Source: Roseiarcus sp050015575 (lineage in GTDB: Bacteria; Pseudomonadota; Alphaproteobacteria; Rhizobiales; Beijerinckiaceae). Taken from it: 19,694 nucleotides of DNA. Below the pieces are notes generated by a model. The model had not been told where the DNA came from, did no database searches, and saw nothing but the letters and a program-made list of their open reading frames with translations. Shown here one piece after another: positions 6,206-15,399 of this stretch (positions within the stretch are counted from its first letter, which is position 1; each line of letters opens with the position of its first letter). Location of the stretch: the NCBI GenBank assembly GCA_050015575.1, contig JBEKBD010000049.1, forward strand, positions 1 to 19,694, in the 5' to 3' direction. The translations under genes and the position numbers were made by a program.

Positions 6206-6298
6206 ATGCGCAAGTGGATCATGAAGGTCGTCGCTTGGATGCTAGGGTTTGACGACCCATTTAGCAACGCGCCAGTTGCTAGGCCCAATGGGACCTAA
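6206..6298 (+). CDS. Possible 30-aa small protein with strong RBS
   Basis: The ATG at 6206 follows TTTGGAGGACGATA, an excellent Shine-Dalgarno at 6-7 nt. The product starts MRKWIMKVVAWMLGFDDPFS and ends in NGT. Its first 15 residues would form an amphipathic or membrane-inserting helix with basic residues up front, followed by a short polar tail. It lies downstream of the transposase and the 38-bp dyad, inside the IS. No family is recognised. Similarity in style to small membrane-active peptides is only an observation. Its end overlaps the convergent CxxC gene by about 20 nt. Confidence 0.4.
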   Translation: MRKWIMKVVAWMLGFDDPFSNAPVARPNGT

Positions 6299-6512
6299 CA
6301 ACTAATCGCCAGCGTATCGCGCCTTGCGCTTGAGTATGTTGATGATGATTTTGCGGCGGTATGTTCTTTTCACGAACAAACGTCGCGCTGAGTCCGCACC
6401 CTTCGCAGCGATAGATTCCAGAATAGGGCGTAGGATTGTTAGGGTAGTGGATTGCGTCGAACTCGGCGCCATTATCCTGCACAAGAAATTGCGAATATTT
6501 GTACCAAGCCAT
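6279..6512 (-). CDS. Small CxxC/histidine-rich passenger protein
   Basis: The 77-aa product starts MAWYKYSQFLVQDNGAEFDA and contains SGIYRCEGCGLSATFV with C36 and C39, then IPPQNHHQHTQAQGAIRWRL. The CxxC plus the HH-H cluster could form a zinc site (inference). I recall similar small proteins with a YRCxGCG...PPQNHHQHT core in many bacteria, described only as hypothetical. The chosen ATG matches that family start; an upstream extension is proline/arginine-rich and rejected. An AAGGCAG lies before the ATG. It follows the HTH gene in the same direction with a gap of about 57 nt, likely one transcript. Confidence 0.6.
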   Translation of the reverse strand: MAWYKYSQFLVQDNGAEFDAIHYPNNPTPYSGIYRCEGCGLSATFVREKNIPPQNHHQHTQAQGAIRWRLVVRSHWA

Positions 6513-6569
6513 GTTTTTCTGCCTTTGCGGATAAGTTGGCCCTGGCCGTTCCCGGCCGGGGCGAATCAC

Positions 6570-6764
6570 TTACTCAGGGAATCGCTTCCCGTTCACGATC
6601 TCGGAAACGCGGCCTTGGTTGATTCGATAGTGCGCGGCGATGTCGTGTTGCATCATCCCGAGGCCATAAAGCTCGCGGATGTGCTGCGCCATTTCGAGCG
6701 TCACCGGGGGCGAGCGCCGGCGCCGCGGAAATGGGATGATGCGTTTCGATTCCTTGTCAAACAT
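6570..6764 (-). CDS. Small helix-turn-helix protein
   Basis: The 64-aa product starts MFDKESKRIIPFPRRRRSPP. Its last half forms a clear HTH: AQHIRELYGLGMMQHDIAAH followed by YRINQGRVSEIVNGKRF (about residues 26-62), the layout of small resolvase/Cro-like DNA-binding proteins where GRVSEIVNGK is the recognition helix. An AGGA lies about 8 nt upstream of the ATG. It is probably a local regulator within the element; targets could include the 38-bp dyad or the palindrome at 6997-7015, but that is inference. Confidence 0.65.
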   Translation of the reverse strand: MFDKESKRIIPFPRRRRSPPVTLEMAQHIRELYGLGMMQHDIAAHYRINQGRVSEIVNGKRFPE

Positions 6765-6805
6765 ACGGGTTTCCTAAGGAAATCCGCAGTTCGAGCTTGA
6801 CGCGA

Positions 6806-6826
6806 GTCTCGTAATTTGAGACAGTC
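6806..6826. repeat. Internal sequence resembling an IS1-family end
   Basis: GTCTC (6806-6810) and GAGAC (6818-6822) form an inverted repeat. AATTTGAGACAGT (6813-6825) resembles the element's own right end AAACTGAGACACT at 10 of 13 positions. It may be a relic of a related element's terminus. No target duplication is visible. Confidence 0.3.
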
Positions 6827-6896
6827 AACGGTGTAAGAGTCGCGACTGTTTTTGCGGGTTCGTATCAGACCGAACTGCGGAACAGGGACATCGATC

Positions 6897-6931
6897 GGGG
6901 CTGGCCAGCACTGGTAATGTTGGCTGGCCCC
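6897..6931. other. Strong hairpin in the non-coding right arm of the IS
   Basis: GGGGCTGGCCA (6897-6907) pairs with TGGCTGGCCCC (6921-6931), with two G-U pairs if read as RNA, and pairing can extend inward by about three bases. Only three T follow, so it is a poor terminator. The surrounding 6765-7083 stretch has no convincing gene on either strand. Confidence 0.45.
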
Positions 6932-6996
6932 TTTCGCATCGAGCGCGGGATTGCACTCGACAATCAAATCTCCGCCGAGTCGGCGCTTGAGCGCAA

Positions 6997-7015
6997 GGGA
7001 TAATTTGATTATCCC
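6997..7015. repeat. Perfect 19-bp palindrome near the right IS end
   Basis: GGGATAAT-TTG-ATTATCCC has 8-bp perfect arms and a 3-nt centre, 69 nt inside the right terminal repeat. It could be an operator or a transposition accessory site. Confidence 0.5.
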
Positions 7016-7083
7016 CGTAATCCCCCATCCGTTCTATGTCCTTGAAAAGTGACGACTCGATAGCAAGCAAAAAGTTCAAAATT

Positions 7084-7100
7084 CAAACTGAGACACTACC
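7084..7100 (-). repeat. Right terminal inverted repeat of the IS1-family element
   Basis: CAAACTGAGACACTACC is the exact complement of the left end at 3797-3813. Confidence 0.92.
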
Positions 7101-7108
7101 CCTCTACC
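7101..7108. repeat. Target-site duplication, right
   Basis: CCTCTACC, identical to 3789-3796. It lies 39 nt upstream of the LexA box of the imu operon. Confidence 0.88.
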
Positions 7109-7147
7109 CGCCGCTCTTGACTCCCGCCCCATTTGCGTCCAAAACTA

Positions 7148-7162
7148 GAACAAAGAGCGAAC
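7148..7162. promoter_or_regulatory. LexA (SOS) box of the imuA promoter
   Basis: GAAC-AAAGAGC-GAAC matches the alphaproteobacterial LexA operator GTTC-N7-GTTC read on the opposite strand, with exact spacing. It sits 18 nt before the imuA ATG, where bound LexA would block initiation. TTGACT at 7117-7122 is a possible -35 element, but no good -10 is seen. Confidence 0.85.
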
Positions 7163-7180
7163 ATAGCGAGTGTGGATCGG

Positions 7181-8017
7181 ATGTCGCGCGGCGGCAGGGC
7201 TGAAGAGATGGCGCGTTTGCGGCGCGCCGTCGAGAAAATCGAGGCTCGTTCGGGGCCGGCGGAGGCGCGCGCGGCGCCGAGGCTGTCGCTGACCCCGGCG
7301 CTCGATCGCGCGCTCGGCGGCGGGCTGGCGAGCGACGCGCTGCACGAGATCGCGCCGGCGAGCCCCGGCGACGGCGCGGCGGCGATGGGCTTCGCGCTGG
7401 CGCTCGTCGCGCGCTTCATGGCCGCGCGCGACGCGGCGGGGCTGGTCGTCGCCGAGGATTTCGCGTTGCGCGAGACGGGCGCGCTCTACGGGCCGGGGCT
7501 CGTCGCCCATGGGCTGGAGCTCGGCCGGCTCGTCTTCGTGCGCGCGCCCGACGCGCCGGCTTTGTTCCAGGCGATGGAGGAGGCTCTGCGGAGCGGCGCG
7601 TCGGCGGTCGTCGTCGGCGAAGCGTGGAGCCTCGAGGGCTACGATCTTTCCGTTTCGCGCCGCCTGCTGCTCGCCGCGCGCGCCGGGGCGACGCCGGCGC
7701 TGCTCATTCACGCGAGCGCCTATGGCGCGGCGGAAAAACTCTCCAGCGCCGCCGAGACGCGCTTCGCCATCGCCGCCGCGCCGAGCGCGCGCCTGGCCTC
7801 CGCGGGCGGCGGGCGCGCCCTTCCCGGGCCGCCCGCCTTCGCCGCGCGGCTCGTCAAGGCGCGCCTGACGTCGGCTCAGGGGCCGCAAAGCCTCGACGCG
7901 ACGAAAATCTTCCGCCTGACCTGGCGAAGCGAGGACCAGCGATTTGACGAACCAACGCTTTCTCTCCCTGTGGCTGCCGCGTCTGGCGACCGACCGCGCG
8001 CACAAACTGCGCGGTGA
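7181..8017 (+). CDS. imuA: ImuA, RecA-like SOS mutasome protein
   Basis: The 278-aa product starts MSRGGRAEEMARLRRAVEKI. The N-terminal LRxxVExIE helix, the LTPALDRALGGGLASDALHEI segment and the following G-DGAAAMGFALALVARF helix are typical of ImuA, a RecA-fold protein lacking a standard Walker A. The family acts with ImuB and DnaE2 in error-prone translesion synthesis after DNA damage. A longer frame opening at 7133 would put the LexA box inside the gene, so the ATG at 7181 was chosen; 7208 is also possible. The gene overlaps imuB by 74 nt, so its C-terminal tail is encoded by DNA that also encodes the ImuB N-terminus. Confidence 0.88.
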   Translation: MSRGGRAEEMARLRRAVEKIEARSGPAEARAAPRLSLTPALDRALGGGLASDALHEIAPASPGDGAAAMGFALALVARFMAARDAAGLVVAEDFALRETGALYGPGLVAHGLELGRLVFVRAPDAPALFQAMEEALRSGASAVVVGEAWSLEGYDLSVSRRLLLAARAGATPALLIHASAYGAAEKLSSAAETRFAIAAAPSARLASAGGGRALPGPPAFAARLVKARLTSAQGPQSLDATKIFRLTWRSEDQRFDEPTLSLPVAAASGDRPRAQTAR

Positions 8018-9623
8018 GGCGGCGCCTCCCCCGGCTCCTCGCCCTGCCTCTCCCCGCAAGCGGGGAGAGGAGCGCACGGCGCCGTTCTTCCCCTCTCCCC
8101 GCGTTTTCGCGGGGAGAGGCAGGGTGAGGGGCGCGGGTGATTGGCCGCCGCCCCTCGTCGTCGTCGCCAAGATCAAAAACGCGCAGCGTCTCGTCGGCGT
8201 CGATGCGCGCGCCGCGCGGCTCGGCCTCGCGCCGGGCCTGACGCTCGCCGACGCGCGGGCGCGCCATCCCGCCCTCGTGGCGGTCGAGGCCGACCCTGAA
8301 GCGGAAGCGAAGCTCCTCGAGCGCCTCGCCGACTTCTGCGCCCGCTTCACGCCGCTCGTCGCGCTCGACGGGCGCGATGGGCTGATGCTCGACGTCTCCG
8401 GCGTCGCGCATCTCTTCGGCGGCGAGGCGGGGCTGATGGCGGAGGTCGAGGCGCGCCTGACCCGCTTGGGGGCGACGGTCGCGCTCGGCCTCGCGGATAC
8501 GCCGCGCGCCGCTTCGGCGCTGGCGCGCTATTCGCGCGCGCGCGTCGCGCCCGCCGGCCTTTGCGGCTCGGCCTTCGCCAAGCTCTATTACGACATGCCG
8601 GTCGCCGCGCTGGGGCTCGACGATCAGACGAGCGCCGACATGGCGCGCGCCGGGCTTCGCCGCATCGGCGATCTCGCGCTGAGGCCGCGCGCGCCGATCG
8701 CGGCGCGTTTCGGCGCCGAGACGATCGCGCGGCTCGACGCGCTGAAAGGCCTCAACCGCGAGGCGATCTCGCCGCGTTTCGCCGCGCCCGACTTTTGCGT
8801 CGAACGGCGCTTCGCCAGCCCGATCGTCACGAGCGAGGCAGCGATGGCGACGCTCGACCGACTCGCCGACGATCTCGCCCGGCGGCTCGCGCGCCGGGTG
8901 AAGGGCGCGCGCCGGCTGGAGCTCGCCCTCTTTCGCGTCGACGGCGACGTGCGCCGCGTTGTCGTGAGTTCCAGCCGGCCGCTCGGCGAGGCGCGCGCGA
9001 TGGCGCGCTTGTTCGTCGAACGCCTCGCCGGCGGCGCCGAAGAGGAGATCGACGCCGGCTTCGGCGTCGACCTGATGCGCCTTTCCTGTCTCCTCGCCGA
9101 GCCGCTGGCGCCGGTGCAGAGCGAATGGCGCCGCGCGCATGAGGTCGAGCGCTCGTCGCGGTTCGCCGATCTGCTGGACGCGTTGAGCGCGCGCTTGGGC
9201 GCGCGCCGCGTGACGCGGCGGGAACTCGTCGAGGCCCATATTCCCGAACGGGCCGTCCTCGCCTCGCCGGCGATTCTCGGCGCGGCGCGCGCCGAGCGGG
9301 AGGGGAACGCGCCCCTGGCTTGCGCCGCGGCGCCGACGCGGCCGTTGCGTCTGTTCGAGCGGCCCGAGCCGATCGAGGCGCTCGCCGAAGTCCCCGACGG
9401 CCCGCCGCTGCGCTTCCGCTGGCGGCGCGTCGTGCACGAAGTGGCGGCGATCGAAGGCCCCGAGCGCATCGCCGCGCCGTGGTGGCGCCGGCCGAACGCG
9501 CCGACGCGCGACTATTTCCGCGCCGAGGACGCCTCGGGGCGCCGCTTCTGGCTCTACCGCGAAGGCCTGTGGGGCCGCGAAACGACGCGGGCGAAATGGT
9601 TCGTGCACGGGGTGTTCGGGTGA
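7944..9623 (+). CDS. imuB: ImuB, catalytically inactive Y-family polymerase homologue
   Basis: The 559-aa product starts at TTG: MTNQRFLSLWLPRLATDRAH. The opening FLSLWLPRLATDR replaces the active-site DxD region of true Y-family polymerases, the hallmark of ImuB. Palm/finger segments follow (VVAKIKNAQRLVGVDARAAR, LDVSGVAHLFGGEAGLM), then the thumb/little-finger region, and a C-terminal part with RPLRLFERPEPIEAL. ImuB bridges ImuA, DnaE2 and the beta clamp. Residues about 26-67 are extra: they come from a palindromic DNA repeat inserted in frame (8018-8143), giving a P/R/G-rich linker between the first strand and PLVVVAKIKNAQ. The frame stays open through it. TTG is the first reasonable start; no ATG is available nearby. 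Confidence 0.9.
   Translation: MTNQRFLSLWLPRLATDRAHKLRGEAAPPPAPRPASPRKRGEERTAPFFPSPRVFAGRGRVRGAGDWPPPLVVVAKIKNAQRLVGVDARAARLGLAPGLTLADARARHPALVAVEADPEAEAKLLERLADFCARFTPLVALDGRDGLMLDVSGVAHLFGGEAGLMAEVEARLTRLGATVALGLADTPRAASALARYSRARVAPAGLCGSAFAKLYYDMPVAALGLDDQTSADMARAGLRRIGDLALRPRAPIAARFGAETIARLDALKGLNREAISPRFAAPDFCVERRFASPIVTSEAAMATLDRLADDLARRLARRVKGARRLELALFRVDGDVRRVVVSSSRPLGEARAMARLFVERLAGGAEEEIDAGFGVDLMRLSCLLAEPLAPVQSEWRRAHEVERSSRFADLLDALSARLGARRVTRRELVEAHIPERAVLASPAILGAARAEREGNAPLACAAAPTRPLRLFERPEPIEALAEVPDGPPLRFRWRRVVHEVAAIEGPERIAAPWWRRPNAPTRDYFRAEDASGRRFWLYREGLWGRETTRAKWFVHGVFG
8018..8143. repeat. Palindromic repeat inserted in frame within imuB
   Basis: Two perfect hairpins lie inside imuB: CCTCTCCCCGC/GCGGGGAGAGG (8047-8057 with 8060-8070) and CCTCTCCCCGCG/CGCGGGGAGAGG (8092-8103 with 8108-8119). 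The outer sequences CGCCCTGCCTCTCCCC on the left and GGGGAGAGGCAGGGTGAGGG on the right make the whole unit one larger inverted repeat. Related palindromes occur at 9644-9668, 9724-9780 and 10181-10240, so this is one repeat family. The borders are estimated from where ImuB-like coding resumes. Confidence 0.8.
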
Positions 9624-9643
9624 CGGCGAGGCGGCGTGCGCTT

Positions 9644-9668
9644 CCCCTCTCCCCTTGCGGGAGAGGGG
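9644..9668. repeat. Palindromic repeat after imuB
   Basis: CCCCTCTCCC (9644-9653) and GGGAGAGGGG (9659-9668) form a perfect 10-bp stem with a 5-nt loop, 20 nt after the imuB stop, followed by TCAGGGGCGAGGGG. It belongs to the same family as the unit inside imuB. With 9724-9780 in opposite orientation it forms a compound palindromic block. Confidence 0.75.
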
Positions 9669-9723
9669 TCAGGGGCGAGGGGTCGGCGCGCAAGCGCCTT
9701 GTCGCCGCGCGCCTGACGGCGCG

Positions 9724-9780
9724 ACCCCTCATCCGGCCGCGCTTCGCGCGGCCACCTTCTCCCGCAAGGGGAGAAGGGCG
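9724..9780. repeat. Palindromic repeat unit, left of the DUF559 gene
   Basis: The unit starts ACCCCTCATCCGGCCGCGCT and ends CCCGCAAGGGGAGAAGGGCG. It contains two hairpins, GGCCGCGC/GCGCGGCC and CTTCTCCC/GGGGAGAAG. It is nearly identical to 10181-10240 in the same orientation, with a 3-nt length difference. Confidence 0.85.
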
Positions 9781-9809
9781 TTCCATACTGACGCTAGCGT
9801 GAGGTAATC

Positions 9810-10172
9810 ATGCCAACGTTTCATCGCTCCATTGCTCCGCTCGCCAAGGCTCGCGCAAAAACGATGCGCATTCAGGCGACAGACTCCGAGATGGCGCTTT
9901 GGCGTCTCTTGCGCGATCGACGGCTCGCTCAAACAAAATGGCGGCGTCAGGTTCCCATCGGCGACTTCATCGTTGATTTCGCCTGCCTTGAACGTCGGGT
10001 CATCGTCGAATGCGACGGCTCTCAACACGCCGAAAATCGATACGACGCCACGCGCGACGCATGGCTTCGATCGCAAGGTTTCACGATCGCGCGGTTCTGG
10101 AACCACGAAGTTCTGCATGAACGCGCGAGTGTCATAGATACCATACTCGCACAGTGCGGCTTGCCATGGTGA
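9810..10172 (+). CDS. DUF559-family (Vsr/PD-(D/E)XK-like) protein
   Basis: The 120-aa product starts MPTFHRSIAPLAKARAKTMR. It has the full DUF559 pattern: ARxMRxxxTDSEMALWRLLR, a QVPIGDFIVDFACLERRVIV core, then VECDGSQHAENRYDATRDAW, GFTIARFWNHEVL and a final helix. Aspartates in DFIVDF and the ECDG motif resemble a PD-(D/E)XK nuclease centre related to Vsr endonucleases; activity is unproven for most members. The ATG is preceded by GTGAGG. It separates imuB from dnaE2, which are normally adjacent, and is flanked by two same-orientation palindromic repeats, so it appears to be an insertion into the SOS operon. It may be co-transcribed with imuAB. Confidence 0.85.
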   Translation: MPTFHRSIAPLAKARAKTMRIQATDSEMALWRLLRDRRLAQTKWRRQVPIGDFIVDFACLERRVIVECDGSQHAENRYDATRDAWLRSQGFTIARFWNHEVLHERASVIDTILAQCGLPW

Positions 10173-10180
10173 CGGCGGCG

Positions 10181-10239
10181 AACCCTCATCCGGCCGCGCT
10201 ACGCGCGTCCACCTTCCCCCCGCAAGCGGAGGGAAGGGC

Positions 10240-10240
<1 letters not shown>
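10181..10240. repeat. Palindromic repeat unit, right of the DUF559 gene, reaching the dnaE2 start
   Basis: The unit starts AACCCTCATCCGGCCGCGCT and ends CGCAAGCGGAGGGAAGGGCG, parallel to 9724-9780. Its last bases contain GGAGGG (10228-10233), and its final G is the first base of the dnaE2 GTG codon, so the repeat itself supplies the translation signals of dnaE2. Confidence 0.85.
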
Positions 10241-13580
<3,340 letters not shown>

Positions 13581-13587
<7 letters not shown>

Positions 13588-13697
13588 ACGGGAGCGCGAC
13601 CGATCGCGCCGCGCTCGCACCACGATGATCCGCGACCCATCAGCAAGCTTGCGCAAAACACGCCGATCGCCATGCCGAACGCCCAATTGACGATCAT
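13581..13697 (-). CDS. Possible 38-aa single-span membrane protein
   Basis: The ATG at 13697 overlaps the stop of the spermidine-synthase-like gene as ATGA. The product starts MIVNWAFGMAIGVFCASLLM, a convincing transmembrane helix, followed by a polar tail GRGSSWCERGAIGRAPVQ. A G-rich stretch precedes the ATG. Its stop overlaps the convergent dnaE2 end by 7 nt. The coupling and hydrophobic profile support a real gene, but no family is recognised. Confidence 0.45.
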
Positions 13698-14374
13698 CGC
13701 CCCCGCCGCGGACGCGCCGCGATCCAGATCGTATGCCGCGCGCCGCGCCCGCCTCTCGCGCGCACGGAAAACTCCTCTGCCGCGAAGCCGGCGTCGCCAA
13801 GCCTTTGCGCGAAGCGCCGGTCGGGCGCCGAGGACCACACCGCCAGCACGCCGCCGATCTCGAGCGCCGCGCGGGCGGCGGCGAGGCCGCGCGCGTCGTA
13901 GAGCCGGTCGTTGGCCGCTCGGGTCAGTCCTTGCGGGCCATTGTCGACGTCGAGCAGGATCGCGTCGTAGCGGGAGGCCGCGGCGCGAATCATGTCGGCG
14001 ACGTCGGCGACATCGATTTTCACTCGAGGGTCGTTCAGCGAACCGGCGAGGATTTCCGCCATCGGCCCCTCAGCCCATTGCACGACCGCGGGGACGAGTT
14101 CGGCGACCTCGACGCGCGCGGAAGCGTCGAGCGCGCGCAACGCGGCGCGCAGCGTGAAGCCCATGCCCAGCCCGCCAATCAAAATTCGTGGCCGGCTGCG
14201 CGCGGCGATTTTTTCGCAGGCAAGGGCGGCGAGCGCTTCCTCCGAGCCGCCGAGGCGGCTGTTCATCAGTTCGGCGGCGCCGAGCCGGATCGAAAACTCG
14301 CCGCCGCGGCGCATCAGGCGCAGCTCGCCGCCGCCGGGGATCGGCGCCTTGGCCAGCAAGGTCCAGGGGATCAC
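13694..14374 (-). CDS. Spermidine-synthase-like class I SAM-fold protein
   Basis: The 226-aa product starts at GTG: MIPWTLLAKAPIPGGGELRL. It shows the nucleotide-binding loop ILIGGLGMGFTLRAAL (about residues 64-78), the acidic E92 in VEVAELVPAVVQWAEGPM, and DAILLDVDNGPQGL (D142, D144), the order found in spermidine synthase-related proteins. The family N-terminal domain is short, so it may be a methyltransferase or a fast-evolving aminopropyltransferase relative rather than a true SpeE. Its GTG overlaps the upstream methyltransferase TGA (GTGA), and its stop overlaps the next ORF, so the three form a tightly coupled minus-strand operon. Confidence 0.75.
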   Translation of the reverse strand: MIPWTLLAKAPIPGGGELRLMRRGGEFSIRLGAAELMNSRLGGSEEALAALACEKIAARSRPRILIGGLGMGFTLRAALRALDASARVEVAELVPAVVQWAEGPMAEILAGSLNDPRVKIDVADVADMIRAAASRYDAILLDVDNGPQGLTRAANDRLYDARGLAAARAALEIGGVLAVWSSAPDRRFAQRLGDAGFAAEEFSVRARGGRGARHTIWIAARPRRGR

Positions 14375-15276
14375 GGGTCACCTTTGCGCACGCGGAGCGC
14401 GTCGGCGAGACGCATGGACGCCGAGCCGGGCCTCAGCGGCTTGGGCTGGCTGTCGTGCGGCGCCCAGCCGGTGAGCCAGATCGTGTCGAAGGTCGCGCGC
14501 AGGCGCCCGTCGGCGTCGGCGAAGCGCTCCGCGTAAACCGAAGCGGCGCGCGCCAGCACGTCGCGGCGCAGCGGCTTGCGGCTGCGCAGGGTCAAGGCGT
14601 TGGCCGCGCCGAACGCTCGGAGATCGCGCATCAACGCCCAGAGATCGTCGTAGCGCGCGACGATGGGGTCGGCGTCGACGACCGGCAGCGCGAAGCCGGC
14701 GCGCTGCATCAGGCTTCCGAGCGCGCGCACGTCGGCGAACGGGGCGACGCGCGGCGCCGCGCCGCCGAGAATTTCGCTCTCGGCGACGGTCAGGCTCTGG
14801 CGCAATTCGGTCAGCGTGTCGCCGCCGGCGAGCGCGCCGAAAAACAGCCCGTCGGGCTTGAGAGAGCGACGGATCTGGATCAGGGCGCCCGGCAGGTCGT
14901 TGACGTGGTGGAGCGCCATCAGCGACACGATCAGGTCGCAACTCTCGGGCGCCAGCGGCAGACGCTCGACGTCGCCGACCGCGCTCACGTAGGCGCCACG
15001 CCCGACGGCGAGCGGCGAGGGCGCGAGGCGCAGCGTCAGCGTCGCCCCCGCGCGCGCCGCCAGCGCCTCGGCCCCGTGCGGCGCCGGCGAGCCGACATCC
15101 GCCGCGACCGCGAATTCGCGGCGCACCAGTTTGAGGCGATCGGCGAGCTCTTCGGCGGCGCGCCGTGGCAGGAAATCGGCGCCGGGGTTGGCCGGCGCCG
15201 CGCGGAGCGCGCGCTCGAGCCGCGCGGCGAGCGCGGCGCGGTCGAACAGCGGCAGGGGCGGGGCGGGCGTCGGCAC
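14371..15276 (-). CDS. SAM-dependent methyltransferase (BioC/NDUFAF5-like)
   Basis: The 301-aa product contains PLFDRAALAARLERAL near the N-terminus, typical of the alphaproteobacterial family that resembles mitochondrial NDUFAF5. Later come SCDLIVSLMALHHVNDLPGA and IQIRRSLKPDGLFFGALAGG, then a TLTELRQSL segment and a RDLRAFGAANAL segment, all family markers. Motif I is degenerate (AADVGSPAPHG instead of DLGCG). The frame is open far upstream over comF, so the start was set at GTG 15276, just before PLPLFDR; no ATG is available there. Likely action is on a small molecule or a respiratory-complex arginine, by analogy only. It is divergent from comF, 123 nt away. Confidence 0.78.
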   Translation of the reverse strand: MPTPAPPLPLFDRAALAARLERALRAAPANPGADFLPRRAAEELADRLKLVRREFAVAADVGSPAPHGAEALAARAGATLTLRLAPSPLAVGRGAYVSAVGDVERLPLAPESCDLIVSLMALHHVNDLPGALIQIRRSLKPDGLFFGALAGGDTLTELRQSLTVAESEILGGAAPRVAPFADVRALGSLMQRAGFALPVVDADPIVARYDDLWALMRDLRAFGAANALTLRSRKPLRRDVLARAASVYAERFADADGRLRATFDTIWLTGWAPHDSQPKPLRPGSASMRLADALRVRKGDP

Positions 15277-15399
15277 CAGCGCTTTATCGCGCGGACGCGA
15301 GCGGGGCGCAAAGGCGGCGGCTGCGGGGGCGGCGGCGTCGACGCGCGGGCGGGAAAGGCGCCCTTGGCCAAACGCGCCGAATGCGCATAGACTCGCATC

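Larger units (their letters stand above)
3797..7100. mobile_element. Complete IS1-family (ISMhu11-like) element with passenger genes
   Basis: The element is 3,304 bp. Its ends are perfect 17-bp inverted repeats, GGTAGTGTCTCAGTTTG at 3797-3813 and its complement at 7084-7100, flanked by an 8-bp duplication. One IS1-type DDE transposase (5248-6120) sits in the middle. Left of it is a co-directional three-gene block (3986-5202) with visibly lower GC than the chromosome. Right of it are a 38-bp dyad, a 30-aa ORF and two minus-strand small genes. The ISMhu11 group of the IS1 family is known to include single-ORF transposases and enlarged members with passenger genes, so the size is unusual but not unprecedented. 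Intact ends and duplication indicate recent insertion as one unit rather than nested elements. Confidence 0.9.

Noticed and set aside
6825..7079. 84-aa minus-strand ORF in the right arm of the IS
   Set aside because: Only the first residues look protein-like. The rest is arginine/cysteine-rich, covers both hairpins and has no recognised similarity or clear RBS.
8041..8130. CRISPR-like array in the repeats within imuB
   Set aside because: There are no regularly spaced direct repeats or spacers; the structure is nested inverted repeats inside a coding frame.
7854..9608. 584-aa minus-strand frame opposite imuB
   Set aside because: It is an antisense shadow rich in R, A and E; imuB on the plus strand has clear family motifs.
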